Shown: in pieces, positions 25,632 through 34,555 of the stretch
Position numbering within the stretch: the first letter of the stretch is position 1
Layout of the letters: every line of letters starts with the position of its first letter
DNA from: Halocatena marina
Lineage (GTDB): Archaea; Halobacteriota; Halobacteria; Halobacteriales; Haloarculaceae
Direction of reading: 5' to 3'
Length of the DNA stretch: 64,000 bases
Assembly: GCF_023276375.1 (NCBI RefSeq)
Contig: NZ_JALLPK010000001.1
Span: forward strand, 1,736,001-1,800,000
Notes under the pieces: generated by a model
What the model was told of the DNA's origin: nothing
Database searches by the model: none
The model's input: the letters and a program-made list of their open reading frames with translations, nothing else
Position numbers and translations under genes: made by a program

Positions 25632-27319
25632 TCTGAATCCACCTCGATTGTTCGGTGTTCCTCACCCCAGATACCCTCCGGTCGGTAGTAGAGGATGACG
25701 ATGAGAAGCGCACCGATAATAACGAGCCGAAGCGCCCGAATCGATGACCCAGCAGCTGCTGGGAAGAACTCCGCGAGATCAGACGTCGCCCGGGAGAAAC
25801 TCCAGAAGATGACCGACCCGAGAATCGCCCCCCGGTTGTTCGCCGTGCCACCGATGATGACCATCAGCAGGACGAAGAACGTCACGTCCATGCGGAAGAT
25901 AGACCACGTCAGCGACTGGAACTGAATCGCGGTGAGGCCTCCTGCAAATCCTGCAATAGCGCTCCCGACTGCCATACTTTGTACCTTGTAGGTGAACGTG
26001 TTCTTACCAAGCGCCGTAGCGACGTCCTCGTCCTCACGAATCGCTTTCAGAACACGACCGAACGGCGACTGTACCGCCGTTTCCGAGAGATAGTACATCA
26101 GTCCGAGCGTTGAGAACACCATCACGAGTAGGAAGCGGTCGTACTCGATGACAATGCCGAGACTCTGATGGAACTGCAGCATCCAGATCAGGTTCTGGAA
26201 CGTGCTGAGGATTGCACTCCCCACACCGCCATTCTGTAACGGTGAGATGAGCGACACCCCGAAGTACCGGACGATGAACAGCCAAACAGCGCCGATTCCG
26301 ACGATCGTGACCACGTTGACATTATCCGATCCGTATCGGTCCCAGTTCCGGCTAAGGTACACTAATCCGTAGACGTACGCCGCGAGGAGTACAACGGTCA
26401 GCAGCATCCCGATGGCGCTGGTCATCTCATTCTGGTCGTTCCCGAGAACAATGAGTGGGGCGAGTGAGACGAAGAACAGCACCGTCAGTGCAAGTCCGTA
26501 GAGTGCGTCAGATGCGGTCGCTTCGGAAAAGTAGCGTCGAACGCTGACGTACGCGTACACCCACGTGAACAGCGAGAATGTGCCGACGAACACCAGGGCA
26601 ATGAGTTCGTTGATTGCAGCCGGCGTCACAACCGTCGCAACCGTTGCGATGACGCCAGCGAGGAACCCAGCAATGAGCACATTGACCATCTGATTGTCCG
26701 CCTTGTGGGCGCGTCGACCGAAGAAGTAGCCCACACCGAGTGTGGTTAGTGCGAACGTGCCGTTCGCGATCATCCTTCGAGCACTGTCGAATTTCGTGAT
26801 GCTCGGTAGACGAGCGAGCGCGTACGTTGCTGCCATCCAGAACAGCGCCACCAAGACGCCAAACACGATTGCAGAACCCAACGTCTCCCCGGGTACCGGG
26901 AAGAGGTTGTTCAATGGACGCTCGAATCCGGCCAGCGCGCGTGGGCCATTGGCCAACCAGCGCTCCGACCGAAACAGCTGCTGGACGATATATGCCATCC
27001 CGAGCAGCGTGATAGCGAGGTAGTCCTCACGGAGCCTGATAGCCGGAAGGGAGACGAGTGCTCCAATGACTCCAGCGAACAGCGATGCGAGTACGATTGC
27101 GACGATCCACGGCAGTCCAAGGCCGAGGATGTACTGTTGTCCGGGCGACGTTGGCGGCAACACCAGCAGGGCGGTCATATACCCACCGAGCAAGTAGAAC
27201 GCCACGTGGCCGATTTCGAGGAGGCCAGTGTACCCGAACTTGATGTTCATTCCCAGCGCCAAGATAGCGAAGATACCAACCGAGATTCCGAACGCAACGA
27301 GACTTCCGGAAATCGCCAT
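25628..27319 (-). CDS. livM: Oversized branched-chain amino-acid type ABC permease LivM
   Basis: From ATG 27319, one base after the livH stop, this permease has 563 residues; LivM proteins normally have about 320-430. An upstream in-frame ATG at 27433 would overlap livH by over 100 bp and encodes a Ser-rich stretch, so it is rejected. The N-terminal half (LALGMNIKFGYTGLLEIGHV, LPAIRLREDYLAITLLG) and the C-terminal third (SPFGRVLKAIREDEDVATAL, GSAIAGFAGGLTAIQF) are canonical. Between them, at about residues 195-375, lie roughly 180 extra residues with five or six hydrophobic helices (for example LIALVFVGTFSLFTWVYAYV and LYGLALTVLFFVSLAPLIVL). It should form the pore together with LivH. Confidence 0.88.
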   Translation of the reverse strand: MAISGSLVAFGISVGIFAILALGMNIKFGYTGLLEIGHVAFYLLGGYMTALLVLPPTSPGQQYILGLGLPWIVAIVLASLFAGVIGALVSLPAIRLREDYLAITLLGMAYIVQQLFRSERWLANGPRALAGFERPLNNLFPVPGETLGSAIVFGVLVALFWMAATYALARLPSITKFDSARRMIANGTFALTTLGVGYFFGRRAHKADNQMVNVLIAGFLAGVIATVATVVTPAAINELIALVFVGTFSLFTWVYAYVSVRRYFSEATASDALYGLALTVLFFVSLAPLIVLGNDQNEMTSAIGMLLTVVLLAAYVYGLVYLSRNWDRYGSDNVNVVTIVGIGAVWLFIVRYFGVSLISPLQNGGVGSAILSTFQNLIWMLQFHQSLGIVIEYDRFLLVMVFSTLGLMYYLSETAVQSPFGRVLKAIREDEDVATALGKNTFTYKVQSMAVGSAIAGFAGGLTAIQFQSLTWSIFRMDVTFFVLLMVIIGGTANNRGAILGSVIFWSFSRATSDLAEFFPAAAGSSIRALRLVIIGALLIVILYYRPEGIWGEEHRTIEVDSE

Positions 27320-27320
27320 G

Positions 27321-28790
27321 TCAGTTCCCCCCCACGATGCCTTCCGGCTTGACGAGCAGTACGATGAACAGTACGACGAAAGCGATCGGGACGCGGTAGT
27401 TGTTCCCCACTGGGAGGACGGTGAATCCGACATCCATCGCCAGTCCCACGACGTAACTACCGATGATAACGCCGTAGATAGAGCGAATGCCCCCGAGAAT
27501 GACAGCGGCGAACATCGGCAACAGCAGGAAAAAGCCGATATTGACTTGCACGCGTGCGAGCGTCAGACCGAGGAGAACGCCCGCAATGCCCGCGAACACG
27601 CCTGCGATGATCCACGTCGCCATCATCACGCGATCAGTGTTGATGCCGGTTACCTTTGCAAGACTCAGGTTGTCCGATGAGGCCCGCATTGCTGTCCCGA
27701 GCTTTGTTTCCTGTAACAGGACGTGAAGCGACGCCATCATCAACAGCGCGATGAGAACAATGAACATCTTCAACGGGAAGACGCGAAATCGGGTCGCGTA
27801 AACGAAGTCAGCAGCAGTCTGTGGAACAGTCCGACTCCCAGCAAGGAGCCATCCAAGAACGATCAGTGAGACGACGAACGTGATAACGCCTGCGAGTTTC
27901 GGACCAATCGTTTGTGCCTCCGTGTAACCACCAGCCATACGCTTGCGGTAGACGAATGCGCCAACGGTGAGTCCAATGACCAACAGCGAAAGCACCACGA
28001 TGACCGGCCACGAGTAGCCGACGGTGAACACGGGGACGCTGTTGAGACCCTCCTCTGCGGTCGGACCAGAGTCACGAAGCTGTAAGATGAGCCCAGAGGC
28101 CGTAACGTAGAAGTCGAAAAACTTCGCAGCGGTCACGTACACAGCAGACCCAAAGATCTCCGAGACCGGGGGCAGCGCGAAGTTGCGAGATCCCCCACCG
28201 TAAATTGCCTGCGTCCCGAACCTGAGTATGAATGAAACACCAAGCGAAACGATGAGCATCGTCGCGAGTTCCGCATCTTTATCGCGGAATTTTCGGTAGA
28301 TGATCTTCTCGGTCAACGGTGCGATAACACCGACGAGAACGGCTGCCAGCAAGAGTCCTGCCCAAATGGACGGGACACCGACAGCGACGGTGGCCCCAAC
28401 AACCGTGGCCAGCAGTAGATGCACCACGAATGCGACGCCCGCTGGCGGCTGCTTTGGCCACCACGAACCACGCAATGCACTCCGTCCACCGAGGAGATAC
28501 AGTATCGCGAGCACACCGAGCCCGCCCAGCAGAAACAGCACGACGAATCCCCCGATACCGACGGAGCGTTGTCCAGTCGCCAGCGCCCCGAAGAGCGGCA
28601 CTGAGCCGGGCTTGTTCACGAACAGCGCGATGAACGCTCCAACCATCAGTAGCTCACCGTGTGCGAAGTTGGGAACTTCTGCGATACTATACACCAGCGC
28701 TAATCCGATTGCACCCATCGCGATGATGCTTCCAGTCACGATACCAGTCAGTACTGCGTTAGGTATGCCAGTGGGTGGCGAAACTATCAT
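27321..28790 (-). CDS. livH: Oversized branched-chain amino-acid type ABC permease LivH
   Basis: This 489-residue permease (E. coli LivH has 308) is the first gene of livHMGF. The N-terminal helix and SIAEVPNFAHGELLMVGAF and the C-terminal ETKLGTAMRASSDNLSLAKV and FAAVILGGIRSIYGVIIGSY are classic LivH motifs. Additional hydrophobic helices lie at about residues 75-135 (VVLFLLGGLGVLAILYLLGG, LLLATVVGATVAVGV) and about 255-340 (VIVVLSLLVIGLTVGAFVY, GVITFVVSLIVLGWLLAG). A Shine-Dalgarno-like GGAGG lies 8 nt before ATG 28790, and a TATA box lies at 28833-28840. Confidence 0.88.
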   Translation of the reverse strand: MIVSPPTGIPNAVLTGIVTGSIIAMGAIGLALVYSIAEVPNFAHGELLMVGAFIALFVNKPGSVPLFGALATGQRSVGIGGFVVLFLLGGLGVLAILYLLGGRSALRGSWWPKQPPAGVAFVVHLLLATVVGATVAVGVPSIWAGLLLAAVLVGVIAPLTEKIIYRKFRDKDAELATMLIVSLGVSFILRFGTQAIYGGGSRNFALPPVSEIFGSAVYVTAAKFFDFYVTASGLILQLRDSGPTAEEGLNSVPVFTVGYSWPVIVVLSLLVIGLTVGAFVYRKRMAGGYTEAQTIGPKLAGVITFVVSLIVLGWLLAGSRTVPQTAADFVYATRFRVFPLKMFIVLIALLMMASLHVLLQETKLGTAMRASSDNLSLAKVTGINTDRVMMATWIIAGVFAGIAGVLLGLTLARVQVNIGFFLLLPMFAAVILGGIRSIYGVIIGSYVVGLAMDVGFTVLPVGNNYRVPIAFVVLFIVLLVKPEGIVGGN

Positions 28791-28832
28791 ACCACCCCTC
28801 CGGCTACCGATCGTTTGTCAATACCCACCATG

Positions 28833-28840
28833 TTATATAG
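28833..28840 (-). promoter_or_regulatory. TATA box of livHMGF
   Basis: CTATATAA read on the minus strand would set transcription start near 28809, giving a leader of about 19 nt that contains GGAGG just before the livH start. Confidence 0.55.
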
Positions 28841-29310
28841 TACCTTTCCCAGATCCTATTTGTGTGTTACGATTAATCACAGTGTATTTGAGAAGACACG
28901 CATCGGAGTGTTCGTTTGTCAGTCCGAATCGTGATTGGGACGCCGAATCGATACCTGATCGGGCACACGCCTCGTTCTGGGATGTCTACAGCATCAGCGA
29001 CACAGAGTGCATCTCTGGACACGCATAGTACGAGTGCCGGCATCCTCTCTTCGAAACCTCGTAGCCCCACCGTATAGCTACGAAAGCCGAACAACACAAT
29101 CAGCAACCCAGTCACATCACATCACATCACATCACATCACATCACATCGTTCTACGAGACGGCTCAACAGTACTGCCAATGCTCCGCTCTATTTGACGAT
29201 AAGATCTCTGTAGTTCCGTTGTGTGATTCCACCGTCTGAAGCTAGCTTTCGCTGTGGAGTAGAGTCGGCAGAATCAATCAATGATCTCGAAACGCGAGAC
29301 CAGAGTAGTG
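28841..29310. other. Gene-free region upstream of livH with pentanucleotide array
   Basis: About 470 bp lie between the livH promoter and the end of panE. I see no convincing gene; open frames here are antisense continuations without family motifs. The only structure is the TCACA array at 29112-29146. Confidence 0.45.
29112..29146. repeat. Tandem TCACA pentanucleotide array, seven units
   Basis: Seven perfect head-to-tail copies of TCACA span 35 bp, followed by a partial TC. The array lies about 320 bp upstream of livH. It has the same unit length and copy number as the TGCAG array beyond the other end of livHMGF, although the unit sequence differs. Confidence 0.88.
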
Positions 29311-30231
29311 CTAAGGTAGTTCGTCCGATCGCTCGGCCAATCGGACGAGGTCGGCCATCGTTCGGTTGATCGGAACCTCGATGTCGTGCTGGTCTGCCAA
29401 TCGGACGATTTCACCGTTCAGTCGCTCGATCTCGGTCTGTCGTCCCGCCTCGATATCTTGGCGCATCGAGGACGTATTCGCGCCAGTTGCTTCAGCGACC
29501 GCCTTGACGTGTGAAACGATGTCCTCACGGACGGTTCGTCCCTCGCTGCGTGCGACTGCAATCGCCTCGGTGACGGCGGCTTGCAGCAGTCGTGTGCCTG
29601 GTTTGGTGTCTGCGAGACGCCCGTTCTGTACGCGCGAAAGCGCTGTGCTGGCGTTAATTCCGACGTTGACAAGCACTTTTTCCCAGACGGCGTCTCGGAT
29701 GTCGTCTGTGACTTCGGTGTCGATACCAGCACGGCTGAACGCCTCTGCAATGTACTCGACGGTCGGATCGTTCTCATCGAAATACCGACCGATAGACGTC
29801 GAACCAACGCCAGCGTGGCTGATGTGACCGGGAGCTTCTAACGTTGAACCGTGAGCTGTGACACCGGCGATGATCTGCGTTTCGGAGACGAACTCAGCGA
29901 TGGTTTCAGGATTACCGAGTCCGTTCTGGAGTGTTAGAACGTCGGCAGTGTCCAGTATCGGTTCGGCATCCGCAAGGGCTGTCTTCGTGTCGGTGCTCTT
30001 TACGAAGACGACCACAAGATCAACCGGAGCGGCTGCGTCGGGGTCGGAAACAGCGGGAACATCGACTGTCCGTTCAGTTCCGTTGAGTTCGGTGATCGTC
30101 AATCCGCTCTCGTTGATTGTGTGGACGTGTTTTTCCCACACGTCGATCAGTGTCACGTCGTGACCGTCTGCCGAGAGAAGACCACCAAACAACGACCCCA
30201 TCGCCCCGCTTCCAAGAATTGCGATATCCAT
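29311..30231 (-). CDS. panE: 2-dehydropantoate 2-reductase (ketopantoate reductase)
   Basis: This 306-residue enzyme reduces ketopantoate to pantoate for coenzyme A synthesis. It starts with the Rossmann motif AILGSGAMGSLFGG (Gly7, Gly9, Gly12) for NAD(P)H. TLQNGLGNPETI contains the conserved NG-x-G, and AVWEKVLVNVGINAST carries the catalytic Lys and substrate-binding Asn near residue 180. SSMRQDIEAGRQTEI is the conserved C-terminal SM-x-x-D motif. Length and motifs are complete. The gene stands alone on the minus strand, next to the decayed liv operon. Confidence 0.9.
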   Translation of the reverse strand: MDIAILGSGAMGSLFGGLLSADGHDVTLIDVWEKHVHTINESGLTITELNGTERTVDVPAVSDPDAAAPVDLVVVFVKSTDTKTALADAEPILDTADVLTLQNGLGNPETIAEFVSETQIIAGVTAHGSTLEAPGHISHAGVGSTSIGRYFDENDPTVEYIAEAFSRAGIDTEVTDDIRDAVWEKVLVNVGINASTALSRVQNGRLADTKPGTRLLQAAVTEAIAVARSEGRTVREDIVSHVKAVAEATGANTSSMRQDIEAGRQTEIERLNGEIVRLADQHDIEVPINRTMADLVRLAERSDELP

Positions 30232-30314
30232 CTTGGTCGAAACTAGCGGATTCGAACGGTTGTAAGTATCTATTGTACACGTTTTATGTTCAAACGATCT
30301 AATTGAGTACCAAC

Positions 30315-30834
30315 ATGGTACTCATTGGCAGTCGGGGGTTCCTCGGTGCTGTCGGGATGGTCTCAGCCGGTGTGCTAGCTGGATGTACAACTGATAGTAA
30401 TGATAGCGCGGAATCGATCACAGGGAACCACAACACACAGTCACAGCCCGGTGGAACCGGAGGAGGGGGTCGGGCATTCCCATTGGTGTGTTGCTTCCAT
30501 TTGCCGATGAGTACTCGTAGGGCGGCGCAAACGTCTTTCCGGTTGCGAAAATGACCGTTCATCAGATCAATCAAGGAAATTGAATAGACGGACAATCAAT
30601 AACGTTGGTCAAAGGCGACACCGAGGCCACGGTTGCCGCCAGCGTCACAGCGGCACGCAAACGCATCAACGACGAAAATGTTCGGGCGTTCATCGGTCCG
30701 ACCAACCTCACATTCACTGGCGTCAAAGATCTCATCGTAGAAAATAACGTCCCTGTTGTCACCCCGACAGCTGGAACGACCGAGTTAGACAGCGTCGGTG
30801 GGAACCACATCTTCCGCACCGTCTCGAACGATTC
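30315..30834 (+). pseudogene. Remnant of a second livK-type substrate-binding protein gene
   Basis: An N-terminal lipoprotein signal (GSRGFLGAVGMVSAGVLAGC) with only one of the twin arginines is followed by a Gly-rich linker. At a run of five Gs (30465-30469) the frame shifts. In the new frame IPIGVLLPFADEYS continues a typical binding protein but meets TAG at 30518-30520, then GGANVFPVAKMTVHQINQGN and TGA at 30581-30583. It then continues open (KGDTEATVAASV, FIGPTNLTFTGVKDLIVENN, FRTVSNDS). There it stops abruptly where an intact LivK has over 200 more residues. One frameshift, two nonsense codons and a 3-prime deletion show it is dead. Confidence 0.85.
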
Positions 30835-31305
30835 GTGAACGCTCCATTCGGACGGGTGCTCAAGGGCGTCCGTGAGGACGAGCAGGCGGCACAGATGCTC
30901 GGAAAGCAAACGACGCTCGTAAAATTGCAGTTGTTCGTCATCGGCGGTGCTATTGCAGGGTTGGCCGGTGCAGTGTACGCTCACTACGTCGGAAGCGTCG
31001 TAACAGGACAGTTCGTCCCGCTCGTGACCTTCCTCGTGTGGATGGCACTGCTCCTTGGAGGGGCCGCGTCGAACAAAGGCGCGATCGTCGGCGCGTTCTT
31101 GCTCATCGCGTTCCGAAAATCGACGCGATTCCTTCCCGAAATTGAGGGCCATCCGTCGTTGATCCCGAGCCTTCGCTTCGTGGTTATTGGTCTGTTGCTC
31201 GTGTTGGTCGTTCGCTATCGGCCAGCGGGTTTACTTGGCAATCCGAACGAGATCGTTACGACCAGAGAGAGTGATGACCGTGACCGATCCGTTGCTCACC
31301 GTTGA
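30835..31305 (+). pseudogene. Truncated livM-type permease (C-terminal part only)
   Basis: Immediately after the livK remnant a 156-residue open frame begins at NAPFGRVLKGVREDEQAAQM, which matches the C-terminal third of LivM (compare SPFGRVLKAIREDED in the intact copy). Three hydrophobic helices follow (LFVIGGAIAGLAGAVYAHYV, FLVWMALLLGGAASNKGAI, LRFVVIGLLLVLVVRYRPAG). The first two-thirds of livM and all of livH are missing, so a deletion of about 2-3 kb joined livK to livM. The GTG at 30835 could start translation of a fragment, but no working permease can result. Confidence 0.82.
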
Positions 31306-31991
31306 TTGGGTCATCAAGACGTTCGGTGGACTGACTGCGATTGATGGCGCAGCGTTCGACGTCTCGGCTGCGTCGATAACCGGACTCATCGGACCAAACG
31401 GTGCGAGAAAGACGACGCTGTTCGATGTGGTGACCGGAGTCTACACCCTAGATAGCGGACGGATGCTGTTTCAGGGCGGGGAGATCAGTGGCCAGTCCTC
31501 GACGGAGATCGCACGACAGGGCATCGGGCGAACGTTCCAGATGCCACGGCTTTTCGAAGGGATGACCGTGCTGGAGAATATCAGATTTGCAGCCATGAAT
31601 CAGATGAGTGAGTCGGTGTTGGGCGTGTTCACCAAACCTGAAACCGTCCGGAACGAAGAACGAGCGATCCGAACAGCGCGCAGAGACGCTAAGCGGCGGC
31701 GAGTGTCAAATGCTTGCAATGGTGCGGGCGCTAATGCCCAATCCTGCCGTCCTCCTGATCGACGAACCGAGCGCAGGGCTAGCACCACGGCTCATCGACC
31801 GAACGTTCGACCACATCGAACGAATTAGACAGACCGGCACCGCCGTGTTAATCGTCGAACAAAACGTCAAAGCCGGGCTACGAATCGCCGACCATGGGTA
31901 CGTACTCGACATGGGAACGAACCGCTTTGAGGGGACCGCAAGCGAACTTCGAGAGAGTGAAAAGATTCGAGACGCCCACCTCGGTGTGTAA
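31274..31991 (+). pseudogene. Damaged livG-type ATP-binding protein gene
   Basis: ATG 31274 opens a LivG-like protein (VIKTFGGLTAIDGAAFDV). Walker A reads GPNGARKTT, with Arg replacing a conserved Gly. RTFQMPRLFEGMTVLENIRF is intact. Around 31680-31700 a deletion with frameshift removes the segment before the ABC signature. The end (ETLSGGECQMLAMVRAL, VLLIDEPSAGLAP, VEQNVKAGLRIADHGYVLDM) continues in another frame up to the stop at 31991. The tail resembles LivF more than LivG, so the event may have fused livG to livF. Either way no functional ATPase remains. Unlike the intact LivG, there is no hydrophobic insert. Confidence 0.82.
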
Positions 31992-32095
31992 CGGCACAGA
32001 AACGAATGTTCGTATGAACAGGATGAGCGTCTACTCGCACTCACAAGCTGGATCTGTTTCTTATCTAATATCATTCGATCTCTGTCCGATCGTCA

Positions 32096-32323
32096 TCACG
32101 TGTTAGACTGTCCCGATCCAATCGTGTGATGCGCTGTCAGGACGATTCGAAGTTTGGTTGAGAACCATCCATCAGGCAGTTCAGCTGCTTTGGGGATTGC
32201 TCCATACATCCAGAACAAAGGACTGGTTCCTTCTTGAAGTAGTGTGAGCCGTTCGAGTTCGATAGCGATGTCTGAATACGCATCGAGAAGCAGACACGGG
32301 TATATTTCTCGTGGGATGATGCG
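32096..32323 (-). pseudogene. Relic of a Bat-type regulator N-terminal domain
   Basis: A minus-strand frame open from 32323 to TGA at 32096-32098 has no proper start codon but encodes LLLDAYSDIAIELERLTLLQ followed by EGTSPLFWMYGA. This matches the N-terminal domain of the two Bat-like proteins nearby (VEIELERLVPTREEIIPLFW in the gene at 33740 and IHLRLDRVIPLGETFIPYFW in the gene at 32350). The rest does not resemble the family and the C-terminal helix-turn-helix is missing. It is best read as a degraded third copy. The rest of the 31992-32349 gap shows nothing else. Confidence 0.42.
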
Positions 32324-32349
32324 CTAGATTCGTGCAGCCGGCGAGAGGT

Positions 32350-33024
32350 TCATTCATCGCCGATTGGTGGCTCATTACCTCGTTCGAAGAGGGCAGCCCT
32401 GAGGAGTGATGCATTACCGCGTCTGAGACGTTGTGAAACTGCTGTGTCCGAGACGCCAATCTCATCAGCGAGGTCAACGAGGTTGATTCGTCTGGGAACA
32501 TCGAAATATCCCTTTTCGAGCGCCATGACTAGCGTTTCGTGCTGTGCGTCAGTGAGCCCGAACCCGGAGTTGATATCGTTCGGAAGGTGGGGATTGTGGA
32601 CGCTCTGGACGGTAATCGAAATTCCACGCTTAGAACACAGTCGATAGAAAGCAGCGAGCTCTTTGTGATCGTCGAACCGCAGTTGAATCGTCCAGCTATC
32701 GGATTTGCCGACAGCTTTGAGAAAAGCACCGCCGGTTTCGGCTACAACACTGGGGAGTCCCCGCATCTCCGCTGCCCACTCGGCGCGAACGAGAGATTCG
32801 CCGTTAGTGGTGTCCACAACTTCAAACGATTTGATATCGGTATCCGCTCGCAACGCGGGTTCGAGATCGTTGACCGTACCGTCTGCGACCCAAAAATAAG
32901 GGATAAACGTCTCACCGAGTGGAATAACTCGATCGAGTCGAAGATGAATACTGGACCCACCCGAAAGCGTTTCTCCGAGCGGGAAATCCTCGGCGGAGAC
33001 GACGATGGTGGTGAGAGAGCTCAT
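32350..33024 (-). CDS. Bacterio-opsin-activator-like (HTH_10) transcriptional regulator
   Basis: This 224-residue protein has the Bat N-terminal domain (VSAEDFPLGETLSGGSSIHL, IPYFWVAD) and a C-terminal HTH_10 at about residues 160-215 (GLTDAQHETLVMALEKGYFD, then INLVDLADEIGVSDTAVSQR). It should bind DNA and activate or repress nearby genes. No sensory PAS or GAF domain is attached, so it is the minimal form of the family. It is divergent from a small winged-helix gene. A TATA-like TTAGTATATGG lies about 34 bp upstream of its start. Confidence 0.88.
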   Translation of the reverse strand: MSSLTTIVVSAEDFPLGETLSGGSSIHLRLDRVIPLGETFIPYFWVADGTVNDLEPALRADTDIKSFEVVDTTNGESLVRAEWAAEMRGLPSVVAETGGAFLKAVGKSDSWTIQLRFDDHKELAAFYRLCSKRGISITVQSVHNPHLPNDINSGFGLTDAQHETLVMALEKGYFDVPRRINLVDLADEIGVSDTAVSQRLRRGNASLLRAALFERGNEPPIGDE

Positions 33025-33210
33025 CGACGATACTCACACAGGTCTACACACTCCATATACTAAGATTCCAGTGTCACCCTGAGACAAGTTGATCCGACCG
33101 CACTCGATACTAATCTACCCGAACGGTCTTCGACGATCGGATAAGAAGTGGTTCCATGTCCAAGGCAAACGATAATGTATCTGTAGAGAGACAACATACG
33201 TGAAACGACA

Positions 33211-33543
33211 ATGGCTGGAGGAACCAACACCGGGAGTGAGTATGCCGACGTTGTCTATGCAATATTAGCGGACAGAGAACGGCGAGTCATACTTCAGGGC
33301 TTATCCGCACACGGCATGTCGGAGACCGTCTCTGAGCTCGTTCAACGCACTCAAAGTGATGGAACCAGCGGCCGCGATGATCAAGCGTTTCGCATTCGTC
33401 TTCACCACCAACATCTGCCAAAGATGACTGATGAGGGCATCGTGGAATACGATCACGACGACGGGAGCATTACCCTTACATCGAAAGGCCAGCAAGTGGA
33501 AGCAGTCAGGAGACGGACCGCCAAGCTGCTTGAGAGCGAGTGA
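33211..33543 (+). CDS. Small winged-helix regulator (DUF7344-like)
   Basis: This 110-residue protein is a single winged helix. YADVVYAILADRERRVILQG (helix 1), FRIRLHHQHLPKMTDEGIVE (recognition helix and turn) and the wing YDHDDGSITLTSKG are typical of a haloarchaeal family of small DNA-binding proteins. It resembles one unit of the double protein at 16661-17341. It lies between two Bat-like genes in a regulatory island. Targets are unknown. Confidence 0.8.
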   Translation: MAGGTNTGSEYADVVYAILADRERRVILQGLSAHGMSETVSELVQRTQSDGTSGRDDQAFRIRLHHQHLPKMTDEGIVEYDHDDGSITLTSKGQQVEAVRRRTAKLLESE

Positions 33544-33739
33544 ATCGGCCTCAGTGATTGGATCCTACTCACTACCGGTTAACAACGATCAGGCAGAAAA
33601 ACTCACAAATTAATAGACGAATCTAATATCGGTCTTCTCTCTTTGAGCCATTCGACTTCGTACATCAAGTAGACACCGGGCCAGAATCGAGGGTTGCAAC
33701 GCAACCCTGCAACTCAAATGGTGTACGAAGGACTGAATC

Positions 33740-34390
33740 ATGGTCGCCACAATCACCGATATCCGCGTGCCTGCGGACGCATTTCCGCTCGGGCGTATCT
33801 TACAATCTCATCCACAAGTCGAGATTGAACTCGAACGCCTTGTTCCGACACGAGAGGAAATCATCCCGTTATTCTGGGTGGAAAGCGAGAACGAGGCAGC
33901 GGTCGAGGAGACGCTTGCCGATGATCCTCTCGTAGAGGAGATCGTCGAACTCACTCGAACACCTGCTCGCCTCCTCTATTCGGTCACGTGGAGTCCCGAT
34001 GTCGATGCACTCGTTCGAGTGTTCGTCGATCTCGACATCGACGTACTGAACGCCAGAGGAACAGCCAACATTTGGAGATTTCGCCTTCAGTTTTGGGAAC
34101 GGGAGCAACTGAGCCAATTTCAGCGACGGTGCCACGAAAAAGATCTCCCATTCGAACTCTTGCGGGTGTACAACCCGAAGACGCCACCCGAAGCGGGACC
34201 ACTCACAGTCGAACAGAAGGACGCCCTCGTCACGGCGTACGAAGGTGGCTATTGGGACATTCCTCGTAAAATCAATCAGCGCGAACTAGCGGAGCGTGTC
34301 GGCGTCAGCGACAACTCGATGTCACAACGACTGCGACGCGGTGCAAAGATCGCTGTTGCAGAACTACTGTACGGGAACGATAGACAGTAA
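33740..34390 (+). CDS. Bacterio-opsin-activator-like (HTH_10) transcriptional regulator
   Basis: This 216-residue protein is a paralogue of the regulator at 32350. It has the Bat N-terminal domain (VPADAFPLGRILQSHPQVEI, IIPLFWVE) and a C-terminal HTH_10 at about residues 155-212 (LTVEQKDALVTAYEGGYWDI, ELAERVGVSDNSMSQRLRRG). No ligand-sensing domain is present. The middle region (about 90-150) differs most between the paralogues and may set specificity. It is followed by a HalOD1 gene on the same strand. Confidence 0.88.
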   Translation: MVATITDIRVPADAFPLGRILQSHPQVEIELERLVPTREEIIPLFWVESENEAAVEETLADDPLVEEIVELTRTPARLLYSVTWSPDVDALVRVFVDLDIDVLNARGTANIWRFRLQFWEREQLSQFQRRCHEKDLPFELLRVYNPKTPPEAGPLTVEQKDALVTAYEGGYWDIPRKINQRELAERVGVSDNSMSQRLRRGAKIAVAELLYGNDRQ

Positions 34391-34555
34391 CCCCACTACG
34401 AACGCTGGTCGGTCTTAGATGGTTTCCAGCCGAAAACAAAATGAGACTGAATCAGAATCAGCTACCGGCAGATCGAGTGTTTGCACTTGCGACTCTTATA
34501 AACACCCTCAACAGTGAGAGCAGGAGACAGACAACTAACGGGCTAAATGCTATCT

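Noticed and set aside
27320..27433. Longer start of livM
   Set aside because: It would overlap livH by more than 100 bp and encode a Ser/Tyr/Cys-rich stretch; ATG 27319 follows the livH stop by one base.
28300..29028. Plus-strand 242-residue frame antisense to livH
   Set aside because: Pro/Ser/Thr-rich translation without motifs, opposite a clear permease gene.
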